A stretch of 64,000 bases of DNA from Allodiplogaster sudhausi (GCA_945643635.1 CALZFC010000267.1:1197001-1261000); one strand, 5' to 3'. Counted from the first letter of the stretch, positions 11,016-23,199 are shown. Made by a program: numbers and translations. Notes: generated by a model from the sequence alone, not told the origin.

Positions 11016-13017
11016 ATGATATGGCTTCCGCTGTTCATCATCTTCGCTTCAGTGATCATGCAGGCAGCGACTGAGGTCTGTTGTGTAACTGAGTACACAT
11101 ACTATATACATGCATATACATACATACAGTACCGCTCAACGGCGAGGGGTCAATGCTGCGTCGGCTATAGCGGACGCGGCCAAGTGGAATATCTCGCTGC
11201 AGAAAGTGTTTTCAGACAAATCACATATAAATTTGAGATCCCTGAATAATTCTCCACTAATCCCGTCAAGAAAAATCTTGAAAATTTGTGAAATTAGCAT
11301 TTTCATAACATATGGTGACATAAATGTTGCCTTCTCATTTGGTATTTCATGTGTCGCAGGTTCGAACCCACGCGGAGCAAATGTTTTGCTGCATTTGTTT
11401 TGTTGCGTTTTTTCAGAATTGTTTAACGTTGTTAGTGAAGAAAAATTCAAGGATCTAATATTGATATGTGATTTGCCTAAAAACGCTTTCTGCAGCGAGA
11501 TATTCCACTTGGCCCATTTGGCCGCGTCCGCTATAGCCGACGCAGCATTGACCCCTCGCCGTTGGGCGGTACTGTACATATGTATGTCTGTATATTGGGG
11601 ACTAATTGATAGTTGGACATTGTTAAGTCATTTCCTGCATGTTTTCAGACAAATCACATATAAATTTGAGATCCCTGAATAATTCTCCACTAATCCCGTC
11701 AAGAAAAATCTTGAAAATTTGTGAAATTAGCATTTTCATAACATATGGTGACATAAATGTTGCCTTCTCATTTGGTATTTCATGTGTCGCAGGTTCGAAC
11801 CCACGCGGAGCAAATGTTTTGCTGCATTTGTTTTGTTGCGTTTTTTCAGAATTGTTTAACGTTGTTAGTGAAGAAAAATTCAAGGATCTAATATTGATAT
11901 GTGATTTGCCTAAAAACGCTTTCTGCAGCGAGATATTCCACTTGGCCCATTTGGCCGCGTCCGCTATAGCCGACGCAGCATTGACCCCTCGCCGTTGGGC
12001 GGTACTGTACATATGTATGTCTGTATATTGGGGACTAATTGATAGTTGGACATTGTTAAGTCATTTCCTGCATGAGTTTCAATGAACTAACAATTAGAGT
12101 TGTGTATTTGAAGTACATTGGTAAGTCTGTTCCTCTGATCGAGACGATTACTTTCAGACCCATGCTTGCTGCCCAGACAGCGGTATCTGGTCGGAGTGGA
12201 CGACCCTCCCAAGTAGCCCGTGCCCGACCGACTGCGGTAGCTGCTCGAAGCAGAAGGCGATACGCACTTGTCTCTCGAAAGTTTATGATAACTGCGACTG
12301 CAAGTATGTATGAACAAAAACCTTTTAAAAATAGTAATAATAATAATCATAGTAATAATAAATATAATTATAATAATAATAATTATTATTATCATTATTC
12401 ATACATAGTTACTTTGAGAATGTAAAATCTGAATCACAAAAGCCGAAATTGAAGGGGCGAATCGACGAAGGATGATGTTCCATGTGAACGCTCCTTGTGT
12501 CCATACTCTAAAAACTCTACGAAACCGTCGTGCTGCTTCGGAAATCGAATTATCGATTTCAACCTCAACGGGTTCTTCTGCGGCTCCCACAACATCGCAA
12601 ACAATATCGAATGCTGCCTTCCCAGTATGGTTTGCAAAGAATTGGAAGGCAAACACACCCATAAACGTGATTCGCACATCTGTCAAGGCGCGAAATTCGA
12701 ACTTTGATTTCTAAATTGTTTGCTAGAATACGGCTTCCCACGTGGCCAGCTCGCCTTGCAGACAGCCACAAGTACTGGAATGAGTGGAACGCGTGGTGGC
12801 CGTGTATAGATGGGAAGCAGCAGCGTTTTCGCTACTGTGCCGGTGAAGGAGCCGACTGCCCCTGCAGGCATGCAAAGATTCTTTTTTCTGTTTTCATAAT
12901 TAACGCTGTTTGGTTTTTGTTCGAGAAATTAAAACTTTACGACAGGTGCATATTCTGAAATTAATTAAACTCTTTGTCCACTGCAGTGGCGACAGGGAGG
13001 AGGTTCGGGTCTGCTAG
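11016..13017 (+). CDS. T3: shortened T-family gene lacking exons 2 and 3
   Basis: Plus-strand exons 11016-11084 (signal peptide MIWLPLFIIFASVIMQAA), 12158-12303 (CCPDSGIWSEW...CGSCSKQKAIRTC), 12455-12624 (CERSLCPY...IECCLP), 12762-12867 (YWNEWNAWWPC...GADCPC) and 12987-13017 (GDREEVRVC then stop). Joined, these give about 173 residues in one frame. The Cys-rich and Thr-rich exons present in T2 are gone: only seven bases of exon 2 remain at about 12,113-12,119. Intron 1 is filled with an inverted-repeat element and its tandem duplicate. Because exons 2 and 3 are phase 0, their loss keeps the frame, so T3 could still encode a secreted double-TSP1-like protein without the mucin linker. The exon-6 donor is GC. 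Confidence 0.6.
11127..11574. mobile_element. Inverted-repeat MITE-like element, TA target duplication
   Basis: A 448-bp element with imperfect terminal inverted repeats of about 80-90 bp (start CAGTACCGCTC, end GCGGTACTG), flanked on both sides by TA, as expected for a Tc1/mariner-type non-autonomous element. It lies in intron 1 of T3. No transposase. Its middle contains GGTTCGAACCC, an exact match to the RNA polymerase III B-box pattern. Confidence 0.7.
11207..12074. repeat. 434-bp tandem duplication in T3 intron 1
   Basis: Bases 11,207-11,640 are repeated at 11,641-12,074 with no difference that I noticed. The unit contains the 3' part of the MITE-like element and about 65 bp of adjoining intron, so the duplication happened after the insertion and is recent, or is an assembly artefact. 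Confidence 0.8.
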
Positions 13018-14196
13018 TCTACACTAAAATTAGCAGAAGCCAGCCGTAGCTGGAATCAAATCAGAACTTGAAAGAATCTTACGTTTGTGAGTTTGGCCTT
13101 AATACTCTGTGCGTTTTGATGTTATTAGTAACTGATGGTATAAAAGGCAAAACATGTATGCACATGTGCTTGTTTGCATTGCCGACCTTAAATGTCGCCG
13201 GAAGCATAGAGTGAATGACTGAAAAAATATATAAAAGATCACAAGAAATCCCAGTTCTAAAAAAGATCACTATAGTTACATATTTAAAGCATATTTCGGC
13301 ACTGCTCGGGCCATGATGGAATCGCACGGTTATCTAACACATGGAAGTGAGCGATCGATGGGCGACTATCAACTTCGAATAAGTGATGAATCTTATCTAA
13401 CACGTTTAAGACTATTGAGCACACCCTGACAAGCGAGCTGAATGTTTTCTATTTAAGATAATTGGTATTGTTTCTTTTGTTAAAAAATACATAGTGACTT
13501 TACCTTCTTCCACTGTTATCTTTTGCCATGCTTTCATTCGGAACGACTTTTGCACAATGCAGTTGTTGTTGTTGTTGCGAGCCATCTGAGTTCATTTATA
13601 CTGTATTTTTCAAACTGTTTATTCGCTTATTTTTTAACTTAAATTATGATGCCTTTTTCACAATCATAATATACATACAACTTCATTAATAAAAAGAGTA
13701 AATGTCTAGTTAGCTTCTTCATCGGCGGATTTCGCTACATTTTTCAGGGTGATCAAACTGATGGTTTAATATCAATTTGTAGTCCACATATTATGCAGTA
13801 CTCATTGAGCCTTGTTGTTTAAAAAAATTTTAATGGAGCAGTAAACTCATATGTTCCTCGATGTTTATGTGATGTATGTAATAAATGAATCAGGTCTTCT
13901 TAAACTAAAACAATACTGAAACATGAGCGTGAAAACTTCTTACAAGATTTACAAGAAGTTGGATGTGGGACAAATTATTCTTTTAACAATAGCATTTTAA
14001 ATCCCTGATACAGGGGAATTATTGATCTAGTTGGACTAGCCTTTTTTCACTTGACTCCAGCAGATTCCGGATACTAGATACATATACAATTATTTCAGTA
14101 AAAACTGCATCGGAAGGGTCAGTGAAATCGTGGCAGGAGTTTTCCAGTGTTCAAGTGGTGGAAAAATTGCACAAAATTTTAAACCAGTTGCACCTT
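13018..14196. other. Intergenic between T3 and the LEA cluster
   Basis: No gene supported. The stretch 13,500-13,640 (with a TTG repeat) is related to about 16,330-16,450 and 20,870-20,980, which lie at the same position relative to the minus-strand LEA genes. It therefore belongs to the LEA duplication unit. Confidence 0.45.
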
Positions 14197-15017
14197 TTAG
14201 GAGTCTAGAGCACTAGTGGACTTTTCAGCAAGTTTGAATGCTGCATTTGTTGTTGGTGCGCCGTAATCGGAGTCGCGTGCACGTTTGGCTGCTTCATTAT
14301 CATCGCTGCTCGCTGTTTCGGAAGTTGTGTCGGAGGTTGAAGTGAAAGCGCTCTTGACTGCGTCCGAGACTGCAGCTGCCGCACCCGATGCTGCGTCCGA
14401 GACGGCATCCTTCACTCCTACGGCCTTCTCGTAGACGGCGTCAACTGGAAGAATGCTTTGCTTATGGGATATAACTTTAGCGATATCTATATAAAACGCA
14501 CTCTAAGGTAGATAGAACGATCACCTAAAAAAAATAGTAGAGATTTCCCATGTGTACTCTCATTCGTGCCTGTTATTTTTGCAACATGCGAAATAGCACG
14601 CGAGAACAAGAGAGCGCCCACCCACACAATCAGGGTAGACGCGGCAATTCGAACATGCATTAATTGTTTTTTTTCCGGCGATCGTCCTCCTTTAATAACA
14701 CGAAACGGACCTGCACTCTGCGCTCCCTCAACAGCAGACGATGCGACTCGATCGGTCTTCTCTCCTTGCGAGGCAGCTAAACAACAAAATCGCTTTTCAG
14801 AGTCAGTCAAAACTGTCGGACTTTTCGGTGAAATTTCAATAAAGCACAATTCCATTTCTCTTTTCATTAAAACTCAAACGATTTCAATTGATCAAACGAA
14901 GATCTATCCATGCTCTCACGTTCGTAAAAAAATAAAGCCAAAAAAGTGCAAAAAAAAGTGTAAACCTGCGCCAGAAGGCAACGACGCAGATGAAGAATCT
15001 GCTGACTGATCGCTCAT
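14197..15017 (-). CDS. LEA-1: small LEA-like hydrophilic protein
   Basis: Three minus-strand exons, 14966-15017 (MSDQSADSSSASLPSGA), 14711-14776 and 14197-14444, give about 121 residues. Phases are 1/1. The long third exon encodes VYEKAVGVKDAVSDAASG followed by Ala/Ser/Thr/Asp-rich sequence ending KSTSALDS. Composition (Ala, Ser, Lys, Asp, no Cys in the core, no signal peptide) and the amphipathic AKDAVSDAAS-type repeat resemble group-3 LEA proteins, which protect cells during desiccation; this copy has fewer repeats than LEA-3 and LEA-5. A 3' splice site (TTTTAG) lies exactly 20 nt before the ATG. Cytosolic location inferred from the absence of a leader. Confidence 0.65.
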
Positions 15018-16617
15018 TTCGTCCTCTTCACTCGTGACTAAAATGAAGAATGAGGCGATGTTATTCAGAGAGTCATGTGAGTGAGAATGAGTAGCAAAGG
15101 GAAAGGAGGAGGTTGTCCGTTTAAGGGACTTACAATCTCACTGTCATTCCTTATTGATATACGGGACGAAAAAGAGGGGCGCATGGCAACATCGAATGAA
15201 ACTAGAGAGAATAACAACGGAAAAGTGTGCGAGGGAGAGAGGGGGAGAGAGTGAGGAAAGGGAGAGTGTCGAGAGTGTACAACACGAAGCACAGAGATCA
15301 AGAGCAACATGCTCGTGAATAGAGAAAGCGGTAGAAGACACAACAGCTGGACGCGAGAGATTAGGAGAAATTCTAGAAAGAGACAGAGAGAAAAACGACT
15401 ACGAACGAGAGATAAGAAGAAGATGTGGCAATAAAAAGGCACAAAGTATCAAAGCGTCTGAATCAATTGCGATATCGAAAGCACCAGCAGGAATGTTTTT
15501 TTTATGTAGAGGAGAAACATTTACTTTTTAAATTGTTCGAGCAAATACCCAGAGCTCCAGTTGTTGATATCGGCTTCCACCCGGCAGCGGACCGGAGCGG
15601 ATTCATCCAATCTTACTTTGCCTTACTTTATTTACTGTCACAAGAGTGGCACATTTATAGAATTAGAAAGGTTAAAGTGCGATAGTAAATATGAAAAAGT
15701 AGATAAACTAAATGCGCGATGGTACAGAGAGTGCAATGATGTTAGATACTCCCGCGAACGGAATATCCGGCCGATATCCCAGTTCGGCCCCCATGGACAT
15801 GCGTGGATATGTGGGCGACAAGATTGTTTACCAGCGGATTTGATTCCGCGAGCTCTTGCTTCAAAGTATGAGACTATCCAATAACTATGGGGGCATGCTG
15901 GAAGGAGTTGCTTTGCCCACCTAGTGATAGGGCTATACCGTGGAAGCGTGTCGCACTCTGTACGGGATGCTCCTAACAAGGTCTAGAGGACGCTGACATG
16001 AGTCACTAAAAGTGAATATTTTCAAATTCTACTTGAGCAGATTTGTAAAACAATATCTTGTCTAATTATGACAACATTTTCACTAATATTGCTTTATTGT
16101 GCGCGAAACCACGAATGCGAATGTGCGGCCATCTCTGCAAGGCGAGCTCTAAAAAAAACATTTAAACCTCGCCCAGCTCACCAAAATGGTGTTTATAGAC
16201 TCCTGTACTGATTCCATTCTTTTCTCCTTGTTAAAAGTACCTGTAAAGTGCTTTTGAGGAAACATAATTTCGCCGGGACCCTCTTTAACTTCCTTACGAT
16301 CCTCTCATCGCGTCATATATGTAAAGTTTCCTTGTTCCCCTGATGACTTCTGCCATGCGTTCATTCCAGACGCCATTTGCAATGCTCTGTTGTAGCCCGG
16401 CTGAGGTCATTTTAAGCTGTTTATTCGCTTTTAACTGTATTATGACATAAATTACAACTTCATGATAAATCACCTCAACAAATTGAAAAGAACAAAATAG
16501 CTCATTAGCTGCTTTTTTTTTATTTCGCTGCATTTTTCACAGCGATAAACTTATACTAAGGCGGTGGAAATACTTCAAAAAAAAATAACTTTCAAAACGC
16601 AGCAGTAATTGCACCTT
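15018..16617. other. Intergenic; GA-rich tract and repeat-unit sequence
   Basis: Holds a GA-rich stretch (about 15,160-15,400) and about 1 kb of sequence that reappears in the same orientation at about 19,620-21,150. No convincing gene on either strand. Confidence 0.5.
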
Positions 16618-17312
16618 TTAGGAGTCTAGAGTATTAGTGGATTTTTCAGCAAGATTGAAGGCTTCATCTGTAGATGCGCATTCGTGTGCAGCCTTCGCTG
16701 CATCAGAATCTGTTTCGGGGGCCGCAGTGAACGCGCTCTTGGCTGCGCCTACGGCCTTCTCTGAGACTGCGCAAGCTGGAAGTAAGTGCTTTGCTCATGG
16801 GATATTTATTACTTAAGCGATCTTATGAGAACATGGCTATCATTTTATCTATCCCAAAAAAGGAGACCGATTACCGAAAAGTCATGGGAGAATTCAAATT
16901 ATTACCGCTGCACCTTCGCACTCTCATTCGCGCGCGTGCGATTTTCACGCAGCAGATTTGTCCGACTACCCGGCAAAATAGCACGCGAGAATTAGAGAGT
17001 GCCAGAAGCAGCAATTTGAACCTGCACTAATTAATTTTTTTTGTGATCGTCCTCCTATAAAACGGCGAAACGGACCCGCATTCTTCGCTCCTTCAACAGC
17101 AGACGAAACAGCGCCAGTGATCTTGCCACCAACTAAACAAAACAAAAATCGCTTTTCAGTCATTCAAAATGCACAAATGGTTCCACGAAATTTTTTTCAA
17201 GAAAACATGGGAAAATGTAGTTTAAAAATTTAAATAAAAAAGGCGGGAAATAATATTAACCTTCGGCAGTAGGGGCTGACCCACCAGCAGTATATGCTGA
17301 CTGCTCACTCAT
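16618..17312 (-). CDS. LEA-2: short LEA-like protein
   Basis: Exons 17261-17312 (MSEQSAYTAGGSAPTAE), 17076-17132 (KITGAVSSAVEGAKNA) and 16618-16775 (VSEKAVGAAKSAFTAAPETD ... NLAEKSTNTLDS) join with phases 1/1 into about 88 residues. It is an Ala/Lys/Glu/Ser-rich, leaderless protein, shorter than LEA-3 and LEA-5 because the repeat-rich middle of exon 3 is absent. A TTTTAG acceptor precedes the ATG by 20 nt. Paired head-to-head with LEA-3, 1.2 kb between starts. Placed in the family by its exon structure and by the YEKAVGA-related exon-3 start rather than by clear 11-mer repeats. Confidence 0.55.
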
Positions 17313-18071
17313 TTCGTTTTCGTCGCTTGTGGCTAAAATAAAAGGAAGAGAGAGAGGGAGTGAGTGAGAGTGAGAGAGACAGGGGGAGTTAGAGTGAGAG
17401 TGAGAGAGAGAGAGAGGGAGGGAGATCGTGCCGAGAGCTTGCAAAGAAAAGTACAAAGATCAGTAGAAGCAGACCTATGAATAGAAAAAGGAGAAAAACA
17501 ACTATGAATAATGTCTGTCTATATATTGGCACAAAACGTCAAAGTGTCTGACTCAATTGCGAAAGCGAAGGCACGAGCAAGCGTTTGCTCGCTAGAATCT
17601 TTTTTATACAGCGGAAAAAAAATTTTTTAGTTACTAAAACAAAAAGAGAGGAAAGAATTAGGCGAAAAGATACATGAAAGAAAAGTTGAGAGGGAGACTC
17701 TCAATTTTTCTGTTGAGATTTTCTTCGGTGATCTATTGAAACGATTACTTTTCATTTTTAATGATTCTTGCGTTCTCTGGAGTTCACGTTTAGTGCAATT
17801 TCTGGTTCACCAATTTTCAGATCCAATTTTGTTTTAACAAGGATGAAATTTAAAGAAAAATTCTCTGAATAAAAGAAGCCATTCTTGACAGCAAAGCATT
17901 CACGTGCCTTCGTTATCACGATTGTGTCAGACTTTTGATACTTTGTGCCAATGCACAACCAGTCAGCATGCGTTGTTTTTCACTCTTTCTCTTGCCGTGC
18001 TTTCTTCTTATCTCTTGCACATGGTTGTTTTTCCCTTTTTTCTCTTCCTGCACGTGCGCGTCTCCTTCTCT

Positions 18072-18109
<38 letters not shown>

Positions 18110-18559
18110 GTGTGCAGCCGAGCACAATTCTGCTGCACACACCATTCAGTCACGTGACCTCTCCTTGTTGTCTCTTCTCCGCCCTCCCACCCAGTCTATT
18201 CACGAGTCTAGTCTGCATATCACCAGATCTCTGCGATGCGCTGGCTTGTGATCTCTGATATTCTGGTTTGTTCCCTACACTCTCTTAATTCCTCACCCTC
18301 TCTTTCTCTCGATCTCTTTCTCTGCCTCTATCCCCTGTCGTCTCTCGCTTTCTCTCTAATCTTCCCGTCGTTCTGTTCTCTGCTTTTTTCGCTGTCGTCG
18401 TGCTCCGCCCTTTTCCATTTATAAATGAGGAGTGACAATGAGATTGCTCGTGTTCGGTGAGATGACCGCTTCTTCCCCCTTTCAACTTGTTTTACCTCAA
18501 ATGACTCTCATTGTAACCTCGCTGTATTCCTCACTTCAGCCTCAAGCGACCGGGACGAA
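17313..18559. promoter_or_regulatory. Shared divergent upstream region of LEA-2 and LEA-3
   Basis: The 1.25 kb between two head-to-head LEA starts carries GA repeats on the LEA-2 side (17,345-17,425) and TC repeats on the LEA-3 side (18,060-18,105 and 18,300-18,420), so each gene has a pyrimidine-rich stretch upstream on its sense strand. The same arrangement is seen at LEA-4/LEA-5. A promoter role is inferred from position only; the purine/pyrimidine tracts could equally be simple-sequence expansion. Confidence 0.4.
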
Positions 18560-19492
18560 ATGAGCGATCAGCCAAAGGAATCTGCTCCTGCTTCGTCGCC
18601 TCCTGCCAAAGGTTTATTATTTACGTTTTTTAATTAATTTTTTTTAAAATGAAACCCGTTAAAATTAAATATTTCACTGTTTTCTCCCTAAAAAACAAGG
18701 ACAGAAATTTCGTTTAACCACTTGTGCATTTTGAATGAGTGAAATGCGATTTGTTTGTGTTTACTTGACTCAATTTTAGGCAAGATCTCGAGCGCTGCTT
18801 CGTCTGTCTTATAGGAGGAAGTTGGAATTGCTTTTGAGAGAAGGCACACTCTCTTATTCTAGTGTGTGCTATTTGGAAGGTCGCGCAATTGCACTTGAAC
18901 ATAGTGCATGCGCGAATGAGAGTGCGATGGGCTGCGGCAACTTGAAATCTTAAATGATCTTGTTGGTGGTCGCCCTCTTTTATAGTACGTTTTGAGATAA
19001 ATGAAGAGAGAACTTTATTCTCACAAGAGCGTTAAACAGGCTGCCATGTAGCTTAAAATGTTATTTTCTTAAGGATTTTGGTAGTTTTTAATTAAGTTCC
19101 CTGGACAGCCTCTTTAATGTAAAATCCCCAAGTGCAAAACATAACTTCCAGCTAACACCGTCTACGAGAAGGCCGTAGGAGCGAAGGATGCCGTTTCGGA
19201 TGCGGCATCAAGCGCGGCTTCTGCAGCGAAAGACAAGGCCTGCGCGGCCATGGACGCCGTCAAGAGTGGCTTCACTTCGGCCTCCGACAAAACTTCTGAT
19301 GCGGCTGAAGCCGGATACGAAAAGGCAAAGGGCGCCTACGAAAGCGGAGCAGACGCGGCCAAATCAGCCGGCGAAAAGATGGAGAATGTTGCTAGCGAAG
19401 CAAAAGAAAAAGCGTCAGGCTACGTCAGCTCAGCGCGCGCAACTGCCTCCGATGCAGCCAAGAGTGCCAGTGAAGCTCTTAGACGGGAATAA
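18560..19492 (+). CDS. LEA-3: group-3 LEA-like protein
   Basis: Exon 1 is 18560-18611 (MSDQPKESAPASSPPAK) and exon 3 is 19152-19492. Exon 3 encodes the repeat-rich body: VYEKAVGAKDAVSDAAS, DKACAAMDAVKSGFTSASDK, YEKAKGAYESGADAAKSAGE, and an end at ASEALRRE. Alternation of Lys/Glu/Asp with Ala in 11-residue steps is typical of group-3 LEA proteins, which are unfolded in water, form amphipathic helices on drying, and stabilise proteins and membranes. The small middle exon of the family (about 18,780) has an in-frame stop and no donor, but skipping it keeps phase, giving about 130 residues. 3' splice site (CTTCAG) 20 nt before the ATG. Confidence 0.75.
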
Positions 19493-19882
19493 GAAGTAGC
19501 AAGCGCAACTGCTTCCGCTTTCTATTTTTGTATTTTGGAATGTATTTTTTCTGTAGAGGATAAACATTTACTTTTTAAATTGTTAAAGCAAAAAGGCAGA
19601 GGTCCAGTTGTTGATATAGGTTGTCCGTTTAAGTGACGCGCAATCTCACTGTCATTCCTCATTTATGCACGAGAGAAAAAGAGGGGCGCAAAGCAACAGC
19701 CAGCGAGCAAAGAAGAGAGCAAAACAACGTGCGAGGGAGAGAGAGGGGAGAGATAGCGAGAAAATGAGAGAGTGTCGAGAGCGTTTAACACGAAGCACAG
19801 AGATCATGAGAAACATGCTCGTGAATAGAGGAAGCGATAGAAGAGACAACAACTGGACGCGAGAGATAAGGAGAAGGTGTAG

Positions 19883-19924
<42 letters not shown>

Positions 19925-21157
19925 GACTACGAACGAGAGATAAGAAGAAGGTGTAGCAAGAAAAAGAGAGAAAAACAGCTACGAACGGAAGCAAGAGTCT
20001 TTACACTGGCACAAAGTATTAAAACGTATGAATCAATTGCGATATCGAAAGCACGAGCAAGCGTTGCTGTTAGGAATTTGTTTATGTATCTAGAGGAGAA
20101 ACATATTCTTATTAAATTGATCAAGCAAAACCCCAGTGGTCCAGCTGTTGATATCGGCTTCTACCCGGCAGTGGACCGGTGCGGATTGATCCAACCTTAC
20201 TTTATTTACAGTCATAAAAGTGGCATGTGTATTGAATTGAAATGCGATTGGAAATATGAAGAATTAGATAAAACTAAGGCACAATGAAATGATGTAAATG
20301 ATTGTTAGGCACACACGGCGAACAGAATAATATCCCAGTTCAGCCCCCGTGTTATGGACATGCGTGAATATGTGGGCGACAAGATTGCTTCATAGCGGAT
20401 TCGATCCGCGAGCTCTAGCTCCAGAGTCTGAGGCTCTATCCGATGACCTATGGCGGAATGGCAGGAAGAAGTGGCGTTGCCAACCTAGCGATTGGGCTAT
20501 TCCGTGGAAGCTTGTCACACTCGCTACGGGATCCTCCTTACAAAGTCTAGAGACCGCTGACATGAGTCATTAAAAGTGAATATTTTCAAATTCTACTTGA
20601 GCAGAATTGTAAAACAATATTCTGTATATTTATGTCAAGATTCTCACTAAGCTTGCTTCATTGCGCGCGAAATGAAGCATGCGAATGTGCGATCATCTTT
20701 GCATGGCGGGCCCTCGAAATTTAAACATCGCCCAAATCTCCAAAATGGTGTTTATAGACTTCTGTTCCTATTACATTCGTTTCTTTGCGTTTAAAGTACC
20801 AATAAATAGCTTTTGATTTTGCAGGATCCACGGCTCTTTTGCTTCGTTACGATCCTCTTATAAGCTTCCTTGTTCCACTGATGAATTCTGCCAAGCGTTC
20901 ATTCCAGACGCTATTTGCAATGCTCTTGAGGCCCGGCTAAGATAATTTTAAGCTGTTTCTTCGCTTGTTTTTTTTATATGTATTATGACGTCATTTATAG
21001 CCTCATTATTTTTCAACTTAATAAATTAAAGCGAAAAAAATAGCTCGTTGGCTACTTTTATGTCGGATTTCGCTGCCCTTTTCTCAGCGATAAACTTTCT
21101 GTAGTATTGAAAATATTCCATAAAATAACTTTCAAAAAGCAGCAGTAGTTGGACCTT
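19493..21157. other. Intergenic; second copy of the GA-rich repeat-unit sequence
   Basis: Counterpart of 15,065-16,617, with a longer (GA)n tract at about 19,884-19,921. No gene supported. Confidence 0.5.
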
Positions 21158-21874
21158 TTAGGAGTCCAGAGCATTAGTGGACTTTTCAGCAAGCGTGATG
21201 GCTTCATCTGTAGTTGCGGCGCCGTCGTTTGTACCCTTCTTTTCATCAGCCTCATCTCTCGCTGCTTCAGAATCTGTTTCGGGGGTCGAAGTGAACGCGC
21301 TCTTCGCTGCGCCGACGGCCTTTCCTGAGACTGCACAAGCTGGAAGTAAGTGCTTTGCTCATGGGATATTTATTACTTTATTGATCTAATAATAATATGG
21401 TTCTCTTTTTTATCTATCCCAAAAAAAGGAGGCCGATTACCGAAAAGGCATGGGAGATGTCAAATTACTACCGCTGCCCCTTCGAACTTTCATTCGTGCG
21501 CATGCTATTTCCACGCAGCAGATTTGTCCGACTACCCGGCGAAATAGCAAGCGAGAGAGTGCCGGACGCGGCAATTAGAACGTGCACTAATTAATTTATT
21601 TATTTCCATGATCATCCAGCTATAAAACGACGAAACGGACTTTCTTCACTCCTTCAACAGCAGACGAAACAGCGCCAGTGACCTTACCAACAACTAAAAA
21701 AAAATCGCTATTCAGTCAATCAAAATGCACAAATGGTTCCACAACATTTTTTTTCTTAACAAGAAAACACATAAAAATGTAGTTTAAAAATTTAATTAAA
21801 AAAGGCGGGAAATAATATTAACCTTCGGCAGTAGGTGCTGACCCACCAGCAGTATATGCTGACTGCTCACTCAT
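21158..21874 (-). CDS. LEA-4: short LEA-like protein with a damaged middle exon
   Basis: Exons 21823-21874 (MSEQSAYTAGGSAPTAE, identical in protein to LEA-2) and 21158-21339 (VSGKAVGAAKSAFTSTPETD ... LAEKSTNALDS). The middle exon, 21641-21693 (KVTGAVSSAVEGVKK), is 53 nt instead of the 57 nt in LEA-2: a loss at the donor end breaks the frame if it is included. Skipping it restores the frame (about 77 residues). Either an alternatively spliced functional gene or an early pseudogene. Paired head-to-head with LEA-5. Confidence 0.5.
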
Positions 21875-22909
21875 TTCGTCCTCGTCGCTTGTGGCTAAAA
21901 TAAAATGACTACTTCAGCGGCGCTACTCATTGGCATAGTCGTCATATTAGAGGGAGCATACGTAGAAAAGGGAGAGAGAGAGGCCGTTGAAGGGATGAGG
22001 AACAGAGGAACAATCTCAGTGTCATTTTTTTCCTATATGAAAGAGAGTGGCGGCAAGAGCGAATGCAAACGGCAAGGATACAACGGAAAGGTGCGCGTGA
22101 GAGAGAGAGAGAAAGTGAGAGAATGAGAGGGTGAGAGAGAAGCAGTGACAGCGTGCCGAGAGCTAAAAAAAGAAAAGTTCAAAGTTCAAGAGAAGCAGAC
22201 CTATGAATAGACAGGAGAGAAAAACAACTATGAATGAGTGATGTCTGTCTATTTACATTTACATTCGCCCAAAACGTCAATGCGTCTGATTCAATTGCGA
22301 AAGCGAAGGCACGATCAAGCGTTTGCTGTCTAGAATCTTCGGTGCTCTATTGAAACGACTACTTTTCATTTTTAATGCTTCTTGTGTTCGCTAGACTTTA
22401 CGTTTAGGATAATTTATTTTCACAAGTTCGAAACTAAAGAAATTTGCACTTAATAAAGAAAGCCATTCTTGACAGCAAAGCATTCTTGTGCCTTCGATTA
22501 CATACATACATATGTATGTAATTGTGTCAAGCTTTTGATACTTTGTGCCAATGTACAGACAGCATGCGTTGTGTTTCTCTCTCTTTCTCTTGCCGTGCCT
22601 TCTTCTTATCTCTCGCTCATAGTTGTTTTCCCTCTTTCTCTTCCCGCACGTGCGTGTCTCTCTCTCTCTCTCTCTCTTGTTGTGTGCTGCCGAGCACAAT
22701 TTTGCTGCACACGCCCCTCAGTCAAGTGACCCATTGCACTGGCTCTCCATGTTGTCTCTTCTGCCGCCTCCCCACCCCCCCCCCCCCACCAGCCCGCCCC
22801 GTCTGTTCAGAGTCTAGTCTGCTTCTCTCTAGATATCTGTGCTGCTCGGGTTATGGATCTCTGTGCTTCTGGTTTGTTCTCGACACTCTCTCAGCTCCTA
22901 ACTTTCTTA

Positions 22910-22947
<38 letters not shown>

Positions 22948-23199
22948 GTACTTCTTCTCTCTCTTGTCTCTCCCTCTCTCTCATCTCTCCGTTGTTTTGT
23001 TCTCTGTTATTTTTTCGCTGTGGCCGGGCTCCGCCTTTTTTTCCATTTCGAAATGAGAAGTGACCATGAGATTGCTCGTCGCAATGACAGCGTTCGGTCA
23101 CATGACCGCCTCTTCCCCCTCTCTACTTATTCTACCTCAAATGACTCTCAGTGTAACCTCGCCGTATTCCTCACTTCAGCCACAAGCGACCGGGACGTA
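21875..23199. promoter_or_regulatory. Shared divergent upstream region of LEA-4 and LEA-5
   Basis: Same layout as 17,313-18,559: GA-rich on the LEA-4 side (about 22,095-22,140), TC-rich on the LEA-5 side (22,560-22,680 and 22,910-22,990), plus a poly-C run at about 22,772-22,786. Conservation of layout between the two duplicated pairs is the only support for a regulatory role. Confidence 0.4.

Noticed and set aside
11110..12085. Open frames of 130-190 codons on both strands
   Set aside because: Mirror translations of the MITE-like element and its tandem copy; the phrase around its B box is a typical artefact of tRNA-like repeats.
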